Shown one piece after another: positions 1-11,500 of a stretch of DNA of 64,000 nt. The translations under genes and the position numbers were made by a program. Source of the stretch: Symsagittifera roscoffensis (Eukaryota > Xenacoelomorpha > Acoela > Convolutidae); assembly GCF_963678635.1 (NCBI RefSeq), contig NC_087068.1, forward strand, positions 49,245,724 to 49,309,723. The letters run 5' to 3'. Under the pieces are notes generated by a model. The model saw nothing but the letters and a program-made list of their open reading frames with translations. It was not told where the DNA came from and did no database searches. Each line of letters begins with the position of its first letter. Within the stretch, counting starts at the first letter, position 1.

Positions 1-516
1 TTTTTTGAATTATCTATCATCTAGGATAGCCTCGAATCTCCCAATAGAAAACAGGCACGGTTTTCAACCACAGATGTTTTTTAAATAGAATTTTCTAGTC
101 GGATGCAAAAGTTGCATTTCGTTCTAGAATTGCGTGAATTGCATACCATCAACTTAAATTACAAAATCTAGAAGCAGTTTACCTGTGAGGCTCTTGTCAC
201 AAAAATTTTTAGATTTCTAGTCAACTTTCAATATGAAGTAGTCTTTGTCTATTGTGTTTTAGGATAAAAACACTCAATTTACAGTCCAAATCGAAATAGC
301 TTTTTCATTTATTATATGAAAAAATGCTTTCCCTACAAAAGCAGTCTATGTAAAACCAGACAACTCCATTGTATCGAGCGATCTTTATTATGCCTTTTTC
401 CGGAACTTTCTTTTTTGAAATGCATCATATTTAAAGTAACGATAAGCATTGTTCAATAGAAAGCAATTTGTAATAATGAATAATACGTTTTTTTGTCGAC
501 TGGGATAACACATTTT
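1..516. other. AT-rich non-coding sequence
   Basis: No gene, repeat or RNA that I can support. The short open frames here have no recognisable motif. The last five bases before the next element (517-521, CTCCT) are its target-site duplication. Confidence 0.5.
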
Positions 517-521
517 CTCCT

Positions 522-729
522 TGTCATACTGCCACTGCAACAGCAGTAATTGCATGATGTAATAATAACCTTCGGTGGTATCAATTATCACAGAGCTCAG
601 AGTTTGAATCTGCTGTATCACTCTCAGTGACTGTAAAAATAGACAGAGAAAACAATTAATTCAAGCTACAAGGAATACATTTATGAATTATCCCAGGTTT
701 ACCAACAAGATACCGTATAGGATATCACA
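522..729 (+). repeat. 5' LTR of element A
   Basis: TG...CA terminal repeat of 208 bp. It matches 5811-6065 except for scattered substitutions and a block of roughly 50 bp that only the right copy has. It should carry the element's promoter; I could not place a TATA box with confidence. Confidence 0.88.
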
Positions 730-1764
730 TGGCGCAGCCAGCAGGATTCGCAGCTCAGGAGAATCGTACTCATATGGGAATACCCGTATTTTGGGCGTCA
801 ACAAATTTGGACCCACCGTGGCAATTTAAAATCTGGTTCGAGCAATTTCTAATGGCGGTAACCGTAAAAGAAAATGTAAACCCGGAAGTTATGTTAGATG
901 ATCCAAAAGACATCTTGAAGAACCACCTTCACGACCAGAAACGCCACGAGAGGGAGAGAATGAAGCCGCGACGACAGCCAGAAACCTTAGAGATAAACTA
1001 TCAAGAGATCAAGTTATGCTGGAAAATGAGGAGAGAAGAACACGGGGCCCAAGGGTTGGCCACAATGTTTGTTATAATGAGGTAGAGAAGAAGCTTGTAT
1101 CCAGATAATTACTCTCTCTGGGGACTGAAGGAAAGAAAAGATTTTTGCAGAAAAATCCACACGCTGAAATTTTCAGAATGTCATTCAAGGAAATTACAGA
1201 GCTAGCATCGGTCTCGTTTCAAAAAGTAAAGTGCGTGACTTATGAAAGATATAAATTGTTCACACCAATGCGAGAATCAGGGGAATCTCTGGAGGTACTC
1301 CACATAGCGTTAACTGCGCAAGCAGCCAGATCAGAACTTGGGACACTGGAAAGTGAGATAGTTCGTGATACACTTGCAGGGTACACTGACAATCGAAACG
1401 CTTGATCCAGAGGAAGTGTTGAAGAGAGCTATAAAATTCGAACATAGCAAATTGACTACAATGGCATTTCAGAGGACAAATGCAGCAGCAACAGTAGGAA
1501 CGGACAATAACTACAATTCTGCGGTGAGAATAAAACAAGAACCAGTGATGGCTGTCAGGAACTCAACAGTAAACACAAAAAATCAACAATATAAGAGGGA
1601 AGCAAATAAACGACAAAATATTAACGGAAACTCTAATGGAAACAAAAACCATGCATTAGATGCGGAAGAGCATTTGACCAGGGACATCTAAAAAGCTGTT
1701 CGGCATTGGGCAAAACTTGTAAGAATTGCGGAAGACTCAACCACTTTGCAAAAATGTGTAGATC
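729..1764 (+). pseudogene. gag: gag of element A, broken
   Basis: Capsid-nucleocapsid precursor remnant. The N-terminal frame (729-1085) has the PPW..W.EQF pattern of Ty3/Gypsy gag proteins. Frames at 1145-1405 and 1365-1691 cover the capsid end, including a RIKQEPVM motif that the decayed copy at 20200 shares as QIKTEPVG. A third frame reads through two zinc-knuckle-like modules: CIRC..GHLKSC (1652-1699) and a canonical CX2CX4HX4C, CKNCGRLNHFAKMC, at 1718-1759. Moving between these frames needs at least two frameshifts and passes a stop at 1083, so no intact product is possible. The ATG overlaps the LTR/PBS junction, so the true start is uncertain. Confidence 0.75.
730..747 (+). other. Primer binding site of element A
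   Basis: TGGCGCAGCCAGCAGGAT directly abuts the LTR end. The leading TGG pairs with the CCA tail of a tRNA, as usual for LTR-element priming. I cannot name the tRNA. A closely similar stretch (TAGCGCAGCCAACAGG) at about 19556 marks a related, decayed element. Confidence 0.7.
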
Positions 1765-1975
1765 TCAGCAAGTGAGTGAAGTCATGGAAGAATCCGAAAG
1801 ATCGGAAGAGGAATGTGACCTCATAAGAGAAAATTTCGGCTCGTGTAGTGATTTTGAAGTAATGTCAATACAAGCACACCGGCCGGAGAACGAATTAATC
1901 TCGAAACACGTGGGTGATAGACTTACGAAAGCTATCAAAATTTACATGGGGAAAAATAGGAGTTCAAAAAATTGA

Positions 1976-2330
1976 CTTAATCCGAGACCCAATGTCAAAC
2001 AGTGTAAAATCACTGAAGGCCATGGTCAGATTAGATAATCAAATCATACAACTGACGGTAGATACCGGAAGTCCAGTCTCTTTCTCAAAATGGGCGACGA
2101 CCATAGAAATGATCGATAAATCAAATAAAGCAAGATTCAGTCCGTCCGATAAACTGAACTTGGCTACCCAGTTCGTAGACTACATCTGTGTATTGGGGGT
2201 ATTGAAGACAAATCTTTGTTCGGCGGGCTGAGAGGTAGTTGAAAGGAGCCACTTTTCTGGTGACCGAACGTAAAACCAGATGCATAATGGGATTGGACTT
2301 ACAGTGGGAATCGCCACCACACAAAAACCA
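1976..2330 (+). pseudogene. Retropepsin (protease) remnant of element A
   Basis: Aspartic protease that would release Gag and Pol proteins. The catalytic motif reads TVDTGSPVSF, with Asp at 2061-2063, so the active-site triad itself is intact. After a frameshift the second half of the fold is visible at 2239-2310, with the typical CIMGLDLQ sequence (compare ILGxDLL). The reading frame then enters a short tandem repeat and ends. It lies directly after the nucleocapsid region, as expected for a Ty3/Gypsy pol. Confidence 0.72.
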
Positions 2331-2342
2331 GCTCCAACAGAA

Positions 2343-2416
2343 CTGTTCAGATTTGACGTGCTCATGTTCTGACGTGCTCATGTTCAGATTTGACGTGCTC
2401 ATGTTCAGATTTGAAG
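2343..2416 (+). repeat. Minisatellite of about 20-25 bp units in element A
   Basis: Three to four imperfect copies of a unit containing TTTGACGTGCTCATGTTCAG lie head to tail directly after the protease remnant. In the reading frame they encode repeated DVLMFRF. This marks the point where the recognisable pol sequence stops. Confidence 0.75.
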
Positions 2417-2424
2417 TGCTCTAG

Positions 2425-3350
2425 AAGGAATGTTGCAAAACAGTCAACTCTTAGTGGTTGCTATGGCAACCGAAGAGGTCAAAATCAAACAAAGCTCGAC
2501 CGGAACAAAAAAAAAAAACTTCGCGACTCTTCAAACAGCTAAACAGCAGCCAGCAAAGAAAACAGATCACTTTTTCTTCATTTGAACCCAGCAAACAGTC
2601 TTGTCACGAAACTGCAAAAACAATTCAACAATCAGTCAACAAAATTCAGAGAAAAAAAACAGACTCAAAAAGGGAGATGTCAGAAAACTTCAATCGTTCA
2701 TACGACTGGTGGTCGGATGCACCACTGGAATAGAGAAACGATGACAGAGAGGAGAGCATTCTGGACCCGAAGTGGAATCGCTCACTGTCGAACACAAACG
2801 AACTGTTCGAAGAAGAGGAGGTTACGTAAGCACTGCAACGCACAAGAAAAGTAATTTGCGGAGGCCTGAGAAACAGAGACAGCTCGGACAGCGAAACAAG
2901 GATTCAATCAAGAGTCAAATGGCAACTGCAACTGAACCAACAAAAAGAGGCGGACAGCAAGATACTTTCCCTCTGGCAATTGATCAGGGGAGAATCAAAC
3001 TCTACACGAAGCATCAATCGGGAACTAGTGGCAACATCGGAAGAGACCGATAAAGTAACGGAAGACCGATCAAATACCAATCAGCATCACACCGGCTCAT
3101 CCAATTGAAAGAAAATTGAGCGATGTTCAAGTAATCGAGGTGGATCTGACAACCACAGAAGACATGGAGAGCGACCAAGAGGTGTGCGCGATTGAACCAG
3201 CTAAAAGGTCCAATAAACAAAAGCTGCAGAAACAGCAAACTGAGGAGTCACTGGACAATCTCTCCAAATTGTTTGATAAAAGTCTCCTGGCAGAATTGAC
3301 TTCCGAGGACACTTGGATGGACCGCCTCAGACGAGTCATATAGAGAGCAG
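2425..3350 (+). pseudogene. Unrecognised charged region between protease and integrase of element A
   Basis: Where reverse transcriptase and RNase H should be, the frames encode Gln-, Lys-, Ser- and Glu-rich sequence with many stops. I see no YxDD box, no DAR or DLR motif and no RNase H acidic residues. At about 0.9 kb the region is also too short for both domains (normally about 1.5 kb). RT/RNase H appears to be deleted or replaced. Confidence 0.5.
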
Positions 3351-3370
3351 ACAAGCAAGATTTTGAGCTG

Positions 3371-4110
3371 ATGGGACCCTATACGAATCTATTGTGGTCA
3401 CAGATGGCGGTGCAGGACGATTGCATTCTGGTGAACAACAGGCTGGCAGTACCTCTTCAACTGAGACAAGCTGTGCTGAAACTAATTCATCGGGGACATC
3501 CGGTTCAAGAGGCCATGCCTGTGGTAGCCGCATATGCACAAGGACATAGTGAATCTCGCGGAAGAGTGTCGTAGTTGAACCAGATAGGTAAGAAAATAGA
3601 AATATCTCATTCCGAAAAGTGCGTCAGCACCTCTGCCACTGCTCACGCACCCGGGCCAAGAAGTACAATAAGAGTACGCGAGACCATTAGAAAACCACTG
3701 AGGAAAAAAGATTTACCTTCTAGTAGCTATATATAGATTCTCGAAATTTCCTTCGGTAAAGGTTACTAATTCAACAAGTGGAAAGTGTACGTTAAAATTT
3801 TTGAGATCATGCATAGACACACATGGCATTCCGGAATCAATACGATCTGACCAATTTTCAGGATTTAAATGTAAAAAACTCACAAAGTTTGCACTGAACT
3901 TAATATCGAGCAAAAGTTCTGTCCGGGTGGTGATCATCGGGGTTGCGGTCTAGTAGAACGAACAATACAGACCATAAAACCAAGATTGGGGATAATGTTG
4001 TTAGAAGAAAATAACCGATCGATCAAACTACGTCTTAGTACCATAATGCGAGACTTACGTTAGAACAAGCAGAAAACTATTCAAGTATCTCCTTTCCAGG
4101 CACATTTTGG
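3371..4110 (+). pseudogene. Integrase remnant of element A
   Basis: DDE integrase that would insert the cDNA. The zinc-binding N-terminus is visible at 3371-3574 (VLKLIHRGHP, then further His and Cys residues in other frames). The catalytic core follows in pieces: HGIPESIRSD..-like sequence in shifted frames near 3820-3860, and CGLVERTIQTIK with the catalytic Glu codon at 3956-3958. The downstream helices (LRLSTIMRDLR) also read out. Stops and at least two frameshifts split the domain. Confidence 0.7.
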
Positions 4111-4179
4111 CAGCATTCCAAAAAAAAACGACTTTAAAATCCTACTTGATCATTTTAAAAACAATTCTGACTATTTAGA

Positions 4180-5600
4180 CAAACAGCATCTGGAACGATC
4201 GGCGCTAACGCCATCACAGCTAAAGCGAAGAATCGACCAATCTCGGCAGAATCTGAAGATAGTCAGGAAGGGTGATCTCAGCAGGGACACCAGCCCACTG
4301 CATAAGCAGCAAGTACACTCTGACAGGGGTCGTCAGTGAGCAAAAACTCTCAAAGAGCTACTGGAAGCGAACGCTCGCTGGAACGAGGAAAGGAGAGATG
4401 CAGCAAAAAACGACGGAGGATTGTCGACGAAACAGGCCTATCTAACCCGGAACTCCAAAAAGAGATGATCTACTCCTGGGAGAAGGGATTCATAGAAGAT
4501 AAGGAACAGCAAAATACGCATTCTCCGAAAAAGACAATTTGGCGTAAGGACGAAGTAAGAAAGAGTGGCCAAGCGCTCACAAAATAACTAAAGGGGAAAG
4601 TATTGACATAAACAGGTTCGACAGTCAAGACGTCGACAGTGTCAATTTACAGAAAATCGGAAATCACTCAAACGAAAATAAGCCTTCAACTGGAGAAAAC
4701 GCGGAGCGAAAGCAAAAGTCCGTCGGCGGCACCACGCAAGAAGCTGCAAAGAATCAGTTCCTCAGAAAATTTAGAGAACATTGATTCGGATGAAGAACTG
4801 CGACAGGCCGTGGAACTAGCAGATTTTGTGAACCCGGTGGATCGGTTTCAACAAAGCCAAACAGTCATAACTTCAAAGGACACGGAAGCTGGAGGGGGTC
4901 TAAGCCATGCCATCAATAGAGCAAAGCCAAATACAGCGGGCCCTAGTTCGATTCCTGGACCTAAAACGCAGTAAGAGGTTGCATTAAAAAAAATCAGAGA
5001 AAAATACAAATTGCAAGAAACCAGACGACAAACCGGAAAAATCGCCCAAAAAAACTGCTACCGCAGTCGACCAGAGCAATGAACAATCAACCTCCACTTT
5101 GTATACCTCGAATAAAGACGTTCAATTGAGCTCCACTCCAAAAAAAACAAAAGGTCAACCTGAAGAAGATTGACTCAGAAACACGACCTGAGTTTATCCT
5201 CGACACATTCCAAAACCGAAACCTGGCACCAGTGGAGTGGGAGAGTTTTACCGACCAACTTCTCAAGGGGGGGGGGTTCAAAAGGTCGCGGACGACCTCA
5301 GAGGACATGTCCAGCCAGCATCCGATCGGGATACCAGATTTAAACCTCCTCAAGGGGTTTCAGACGATTCTAGCGCCGAAGAATCGGGGGTCCGACGAAG
5401 CTCAAAACAGACTAAGAGTAAAGAGCCAAAACGATTTGGGGACCCGGTCAAACATTCCTTCAAGGAAGTATCGGAGGAGTTGTCAGGGGGAGCACTTCTC
5501 AAGGCCGCACTCCAGGAGTACCGACGAAGATTAACAAACTTCCAAGAACGAAGCGACAGGCTTATAGAGTCCAAATAGCGCCTCCTAGAAAGAAATTTAT
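4180..5600 (+). pseudogene. Post-integrase charged ORF region of element A
   Basis: About 1.4 kb of sequence between integrase and the polypurine tract. The frames at 4336-4587, 4639-4974 and 5237-5578 encode Ser-, Lys-, Glu- and Arg-rich, low-complexity, probably helical or disordered protein. I recognise no env features: no signal peptide, no cysteine pattern, no transmembrane anchor. It may be the C-terminal tail of Pol or an accessory protein; similar Lys/Arg/Glu-rich sequence occurs in the decayed minus-strand element near 46900-47200. Confidence 0.45.
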
Positions 5601-5800
5601 TCAGGAGGAAATTCGGCTACGCAACGCTGGACAAAGGAGGAGATTGGAAACCTTGCTGGAGAATCGACCTGGAAAAAAACTAAGGAAATTGAAATTCTGC
5701 AATTAAAAATCTTCCAAATTCGGGAACTCGTTCTGAACTGAGTGTATAAAACTCTTTATAGTATAAATTATTTCATATATAGAAAATTTTATTTTCCACT

Positions 5801-5810
5801 CGAGGGGGTA
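5801..5810 (+). other. Polypurine tract of element A
   Basis: CGAGGGGGTA immediately precedes the TG of the right LTR, which is the position and composition expected for the plus-strand primer. Confidence 0.6.
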
Positions 5811-6065
5811 TGTCATACTGCTACTCTAATAGCAGTGATTGCATGATGTAATAACCTTCAGTGGTATCAATTATGATTATTATTATGTGTCCAAGGTCAC
5901 GCGTTCAGAGACATTGGTTTACAGCTGAGAGCTCAGAGTTTGAATCTGCTGTATCACTCTCAGTGACTATCAAAATAGACAGAGAAAACAATTAATTCAA
6001 GCTACAAAGAATACATTCTCGAAGTATCACTAGTTTACCAACAAGATACCGTATAGGATATCACA
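5811..6065 (+). repeat. 3' LTR of element A
   Basis: 255-bp terminal repeat, TG...CA, followed by the CTCCT duplication at 6066-6070. It carries an internal block absent from the left LTR. Confidence 0.88.
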
Positions 6066-6070
6066 CTCCT

Positions 6071-8083
6071 ATCACGGTTTTTGTGTTTAGTTTTTGAAAC
6101 TAATTGCAAAAAAGAAAAAAACTTTTTGCTGAATTTCAGCACCTAAGATTCTTTATTATCCTCCTATTGTGAAGTAAGGTTTGGGAGAGAAATATATTGT
6201 ATAACATTACCGAAATTTAGTACTTAAATTACTAATTTTGAAAGTATATGTACTGCACAACCGCATGTGAACAGGTTATATGAACCTCAAGTATGTTCAC
6301 TTTGATGGTCTAGCTGTATGCAGCAAGAGAACTGCAGATATTAATTACAGAATCGTCAATTGAGACTTGAAAAAAGTTTGACTCGCAGTTCTAGCGAGCT
6401 CATAAGGTTAAGAAAAAAAATATCTCAAAACGGCTTACTATATTACTAGGATCCTTACTTATTGCCAGGATAGCAACTCTTATTATGGCAGTGTGAAGTC
6501 GGCAGGATAGAAAACCTGCTCAGCATAAAACCACTCTGGTTAAAGCTACTCAAAAAAAACCTCTTCTCATAGAAAAACGGGCAGCAGTATTGAAAACGAT
6601 GGCCTTATTTGCGAAGAAATTATTCTACATTGCAAAAATGAAGTGTGACAACCCACATTTAGAGTAGCCACCGGAACCAATATTTGAAAAAAAATCAGCT
6701 TTTGGCAGCAAAATCAACCTTCAAAACACAGATATGGAATTATGAAACGATAGGAAGAAAGAACGATAGGAGAAAGAAAATCAAAAATTGGATTTCTTCA
6801 GAGTAATGTCTGGAAAAACTACATGAGAGGCGGCGAGTGTGAAGACAATAAATCAACCAGTACTGTGCCTAGCATCGCAGGCAGCAACTCCCAAACCTAA
6901 ATATCAACCCAAAACCAGTGAAGCAAATGTGGAAAACCTTCATAAAAATGAACTCATTTGGGAAAGAATTGTTGCATTCGTGAAATGAGAATATATTTGT
7001 CGTCATCGGCAGAAAAACGAGAGTCTCGAACAGTTCCATACACATCTAGTAAGTAGACTACGGGTCCAAAAGTGGCTGTGGGGATAAAGAAGACGGATGG
7101 GCACAAGACATGCTCACAGCACACATGGTAAACATTAAAAGAGAGGACCTACTCGCAGAAAACAGGTGAACGAGGAGGCATTTGAGTACGTTCTTCGTTA
7201 GCCTTGAGTTAGCCTTAGAAAGAAAGATAGAGCACTCCAGTTTTATGATGAATAGTAACACATCATTTGATTTGATCAATCATTTTCACAGAATTGAAGC
7301 CTAACATTTTAAAAACAAGAACTAATCGGTACATAATCAATAAATCTAACAATATAGGTGAGGGCAAACTCAACAAAGGATCCAACCAGAGGTTAGGAGG
7401 AGGACAACCCAACCAGAGCCGCAGAAGAGGCCAAGAACAACGCAACGCAGAATAAATTCTGCACATGTAGAAACAAATCGAATGAGAACCATCTGGGATC
7501 ATTCCCAGCAAATGATAAAACCTTCGCTAAAGAGCAAAATGACGGCATTTAATTACGGTTCACAAAATTTCAGTTAAAACATGAAGGACAATCTGGACGA
7601 AGAAGAAATGAAGGATGTACAAAATAACGAGAACGAACTCTATCTAGTGGCTTAGACAAAGTGCATGTCGAAGTAGCAAAGTCTCGGTGATGAACGAAAG
7701 TTAAGGCAACTGGCACCTGCCAAATCTGATAAAGATTCTTTGCTCTTCCAATTACGCCAGCGGGGTTTCAGAAGGCAATATAAATGACAATCACGGTTTG
7801 CGAAAACCGCGATTGTTTACTGATCTATTAGGTTTAGTAATATCTAATAGATTTTAAAAATTACAACATCGCGTATTGGATAAAAATGTAAAAAAAAACT
7901 AGACAATAAATTTCTCGTCATAACGTAACACAAGTCACAAGTGCAATTATGAGTACAAAAGGGTGGCTGGGATTCATAGTTAACGTGACTGGCATAAACC
8001 CAAGAATAAAAAACTAAAGCATTGGGAATACAAGACCCTCCAAAATATGAAAACTACTTAAGTCCGTTATGGGATAAAAATAT
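6071..8083 (+). other. Non-coding, with a possible gag zinc-knuckle remnant at 7350-7560
   Basis: Mostly A-rich sequence with no open gene. At 7350-7560 one frame reads a Gly/Gln/Arg-rich stretch (GGGQPNQSRRRGQEQ) followed by a Cys/His cluster with NHLGSFPANDKTF. This resembles the linker and first zinc knuckle of the Ty3/Gypsy gags elsewhere in the window. I infer an old gag fragment; the rest of the stretch shows nothing I can name. Confidence 0.35.
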
Positions 8084-8572
8084 CATTTGACGGACTTCAT
8101 CCCCAAATAAGCCGACTTGGCTGCACAGCTTTAACAATTACTAAAATCATCGCAAAAACTTTCATAGAAATCAACAGAATTATAGTAAAAACGTTCCAAA
8201 CTATAAAAACAGAAGACGATTCAAGCTTAGAAAAGACAATTTAGACCATTTGACGGACTTCATCCCCAAATAAGCCGACTTGGCTGCACAGCTTTAACAA
8301 TTACTAAAATCATCGCAAAAACTTTCATAGAAATCAACAGAATTATAGTAAAAACGTTCCAAACTATAAAAACAGAAGACGATTCAAGCTTAGAAAAGAC
8401 GATTTAGACCATTTGACAGACTTCATCCCCAAATAAGCCGACTTGGCTGCACAGCTTTAACAATTACTAAAATCATCGCAAAAACTTTCATAGAAATTAA
8501 CAGAATTATAGTAAAAACGTTCCAAACTATAAAAACAGAAGACGATTTAAGCTTAGAAAAGACAATTTAGAC
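8084..8572 (+). repeat. Tandem repeat, three 163-bp units
   Basis: Near-identical units start at 8084, 8247 and 8410, each beginning CATTTGAC and containing GCCGACTTGGCTGCACAGC. Units differ by only a few bases, so the triplication is recent. No open frame runs through the units. Confidence 0.95.
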
Positions 8573-11500
8573 CAAAGCAAGAGTGTGATAACTTTATACG
8601 CTACAAAAAGAAAAAAAAATATCAAAAAAGAATGCAAGCGTGAACAGCAAAACACGTAAGCGGACTACAAACGGTGATTATTCTACCTACTTAGATTGCT
8701 ATCGAATCCAAGTGAAAACCGAGCAAGAGCTTTAAATTACAACAACCAGTCTTTGTCGATTTCAGATTTCAACGTAAGGCGCAAATAAAAAAAAAAGCCC
8801 GAAAACCGTAAAAGACATAAGCAGCCATGAGAGAAAAAAAACTAGCCTTTAGCACTATACACAGTCAAAATACCTCCACACAAAATACCTTGAAAGCTTG
8901 AAAGAGCACTGAAAAACAAACACTTCGAAGGTAACGCAAATCATCCCGAAAACCACACAAAAACCGCAGACATTACGCGTCCAAACTGTGCACTGGATAG
9001 ACGCAAACTTTTGTGTCTGTATGTTCCTAGATTCTAGAGACAAGTATTTAAGCATGTTAAAATTATGTCGGATCGATCAAAGAAAATGAAAGAACAAAAG
9101 AACTGGAACATAAGAGCTATAGACTGTAGGCCAGACAAACACTTGGGTGACTGGAGAACAAAAAACGAAGCAACTAAGCCAAAAAACCTAAAATTACACA
9201 AAAAATCTGACACACTAGAAATGGCGAAAGGAGGAGAGTATCAGATAACTAAAACACAACACACCAAGATTCTTAATTTTTCTAAGACTTATCATTTGAT
9301 TTTTTTGGGGGAAAGTTTGAGCTTTCATCCGGAATTGCAACAACAAACTCATGAAACAAAAAATGTGGCGGAATGCCGAATTTCAAAAATGTGTCCATGA
9401 TGTCAAACACGATCAATGCCGACAATAAAATAGTGTAAAAAAGTGCAAAATAATGTCTAAAAAAGTGTAAAAAAGAATCCAAAATCAAAACAGAAAAATA
9501 ACCAATTTAGTACCCGCACTCAGTAAAAAGAGAAATTGAACGATTATATTACATATATAATTGTACTTTTATCACAGTTATAATTAATTATAAGCGCCAT
9601 ATTTAGATTCTCAATCGATATATAATGCATTATAATGATAACATTTTTCGTCACATCATAATATTTAATAATCAATTATAATTAATCAAAATTTATCCGA
9701 AAATCTATTATAATCTTTTATAATCTCTTATAGTATCTTATACTCTATTATAAAAGATTATAATCCTTTTTTCTGTCAAAAATCTTTAAAAGTGAGATGT
9801 CTTGTCACTCTTTGGTTCATCTGAACACAAAAATTTACCACGAAACAAAAAATTTCATAGATATTCATTCACATTAGTTGAAAGAATCCCGCGGTGGGTG
9901 AAAAATCACTCTTCCTTATAAATCATGAAACTAAAGCAGTGTGCTGATGTTTTGGTGATCAAAAAATTAAAATGTGCATCATGAAGCAATTGTAATCAAG
10001 AAGAAAAGACAAAAAAAATACAATTTTCTGATAATTTTTTCCCATTTTTCACATAAACCAACGTCTATGAAAAGCATAAAATATAAGCAATTCAGGTGCA
10101 AGGTCCACAAAAAATTGGGCAAACATAAAGGATTAAAAACAATTATAATCGATTATAAGGGTTTTCTTTTGCAGAACAGACGAATGGATGAATTAGAAAC
10201 TTGGATAAAAAAGTTAGATTATAATAGGTTATAATGTATTGTAAATGATAGATGATTTCACAAAGAGAGATTATAATCAATTATTAATTGGTTATAATCA
10301 ATTTGTTTTGTAAGACTTGTATTAAAATCATATTATAGTTGAATATTAACGCTTGAAACTGGATGCGGGTAAAACTCAAAAACGTTCTCATTGACATTGA
10401 GCCCTCGCAAAATCTTGATAAAGTACTTCTGGTATCGTTTATTTGACTTTTTTCTATCTCTCTGATTAGGCTTAGCAAAATAGCAATCTTAGTCACACCT
10501 GCTCTTATACTCTCTTTTTATTAATTCAGGAGTACGAATATTCCAGCACCGAGGTTTCTTCAGTAATAATCAATTACATGGAAATCCTTTATGTTCGAAG
10601 ATAAAATTAAAATTTAAGCAATTTTACGTTCGAATACGAAAACAATAAATAATATGGTCTATGTTTATTAAATAATTTATTATATTGATTATATGATAGA
10701 TATTAAAAGTTGATGTATTTTAGGTCAATTACATTAGAATTACAATCTGATATTTTCTCTAAATAATACCAAGAAAATGTATTTTTCTCTAAAAGTGCCT
10801 TAGACTGTTTTGAAACTGAAAATCAGGTGCTTTAAAAAAAAATTTATTCGAAAATCGAATTGTTTACTGATGAGTTTTATTGGGTTATGTTTTTTGTTTT
10901 TTTTTTCAATTAGCTGCTTATGTATGCCTAAATTTATTGCCTTGGATAATGTTGTAACTGATAATCATCAAGAATTTTTTAGAAAAAATTAGCAAACTTG
11001 AAAGGTTTTTTGATGAGTTTTAGCAAACTCAAGGTGGAAAAGCTCTTTTTTTGTTTCTCTTAGTTTCAGTTTTGATTGCTTGTTCGTACCTCAATTTTTT
11101 GTATTAATTTTTTTGGAACTGAAAGTCTTCAGGAAAATTTATAAAATATATTGAGTAAATATAGAGTTTTACTAATGGTTTTAAGTTAACTCTTTGTCGC
11201 AACGATCCATGTTGGTTGCTCTTGTTTTTGAGTTTAGGTTTTAAATCAAAATTCATGCTTTCAGTGAGTCACGTTTTTAATGGATTTTCTGAAATTAGCT
11301 GGAGAGAATTCTCCAGACTTTTGGAGTATTTTGGGGATTTTATATTGATTGTGTGGCCAAAAAAAAGATTTTTTTTTTCAGGATTATATGGCAAAAAAAA
11401 CGGATTATCTTGATATTGTTTTTTTGAAAAAAATTGTTCAAATTATAATGCGATATCATTGTGGATAAAATCCTTGTGGTAGTTACGCACAATCCATTTC

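Larger units (their letters stand above)
522..6065 (+). mobile_element. Ty3/Gypsy-type LTR retrotransposon A, complete ends, decayed genes
   Basis: Two similar terminal repeats begin TGTCATACTG and end ATATCACA (522-729 and 5811-6065). The element is flanked by a perfect 5-bp duplication CTCCT at 517-521 and 6066-6070, so both insertion ends are original. A primer binding site starting TGGCGCAGCC follows the left LTR and a purine run GAGGGGG precedes the right LTR. Inside, in order, are gag with zinc knuckles, a DTG protease and an integrase core, the Ty3/Gypsy order. All genes carry stops and frameshifts. The reverse transcriptase/RNase H segment expected between protease and integrase is not recognisable, and about 1.5 kb of unrecognised, charged sequence follows integrase. 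At 5.5 kb it is a normal size for the class. Confidence 0.9.

Noticed and set aside
8084-8572. CRISPR-like array
   Set aside because: The units are directly adjacent copies with no spacers, and the DNA is eukaryotic in character.
9065-9400. 111-codon Lys/Thr-rich open frame
   Set aside because: No motif, no splice context and biased composition; indistinguishable from a chance frame in A-rich DNA.
10810-11413. Possible TM1-TM2 exons of the receptor
   Set aside because: Frames at 10810-10992 and 11216-11413 are hydrophobic, but lack the TM1 Asn and TM2 LAxxD motifs.
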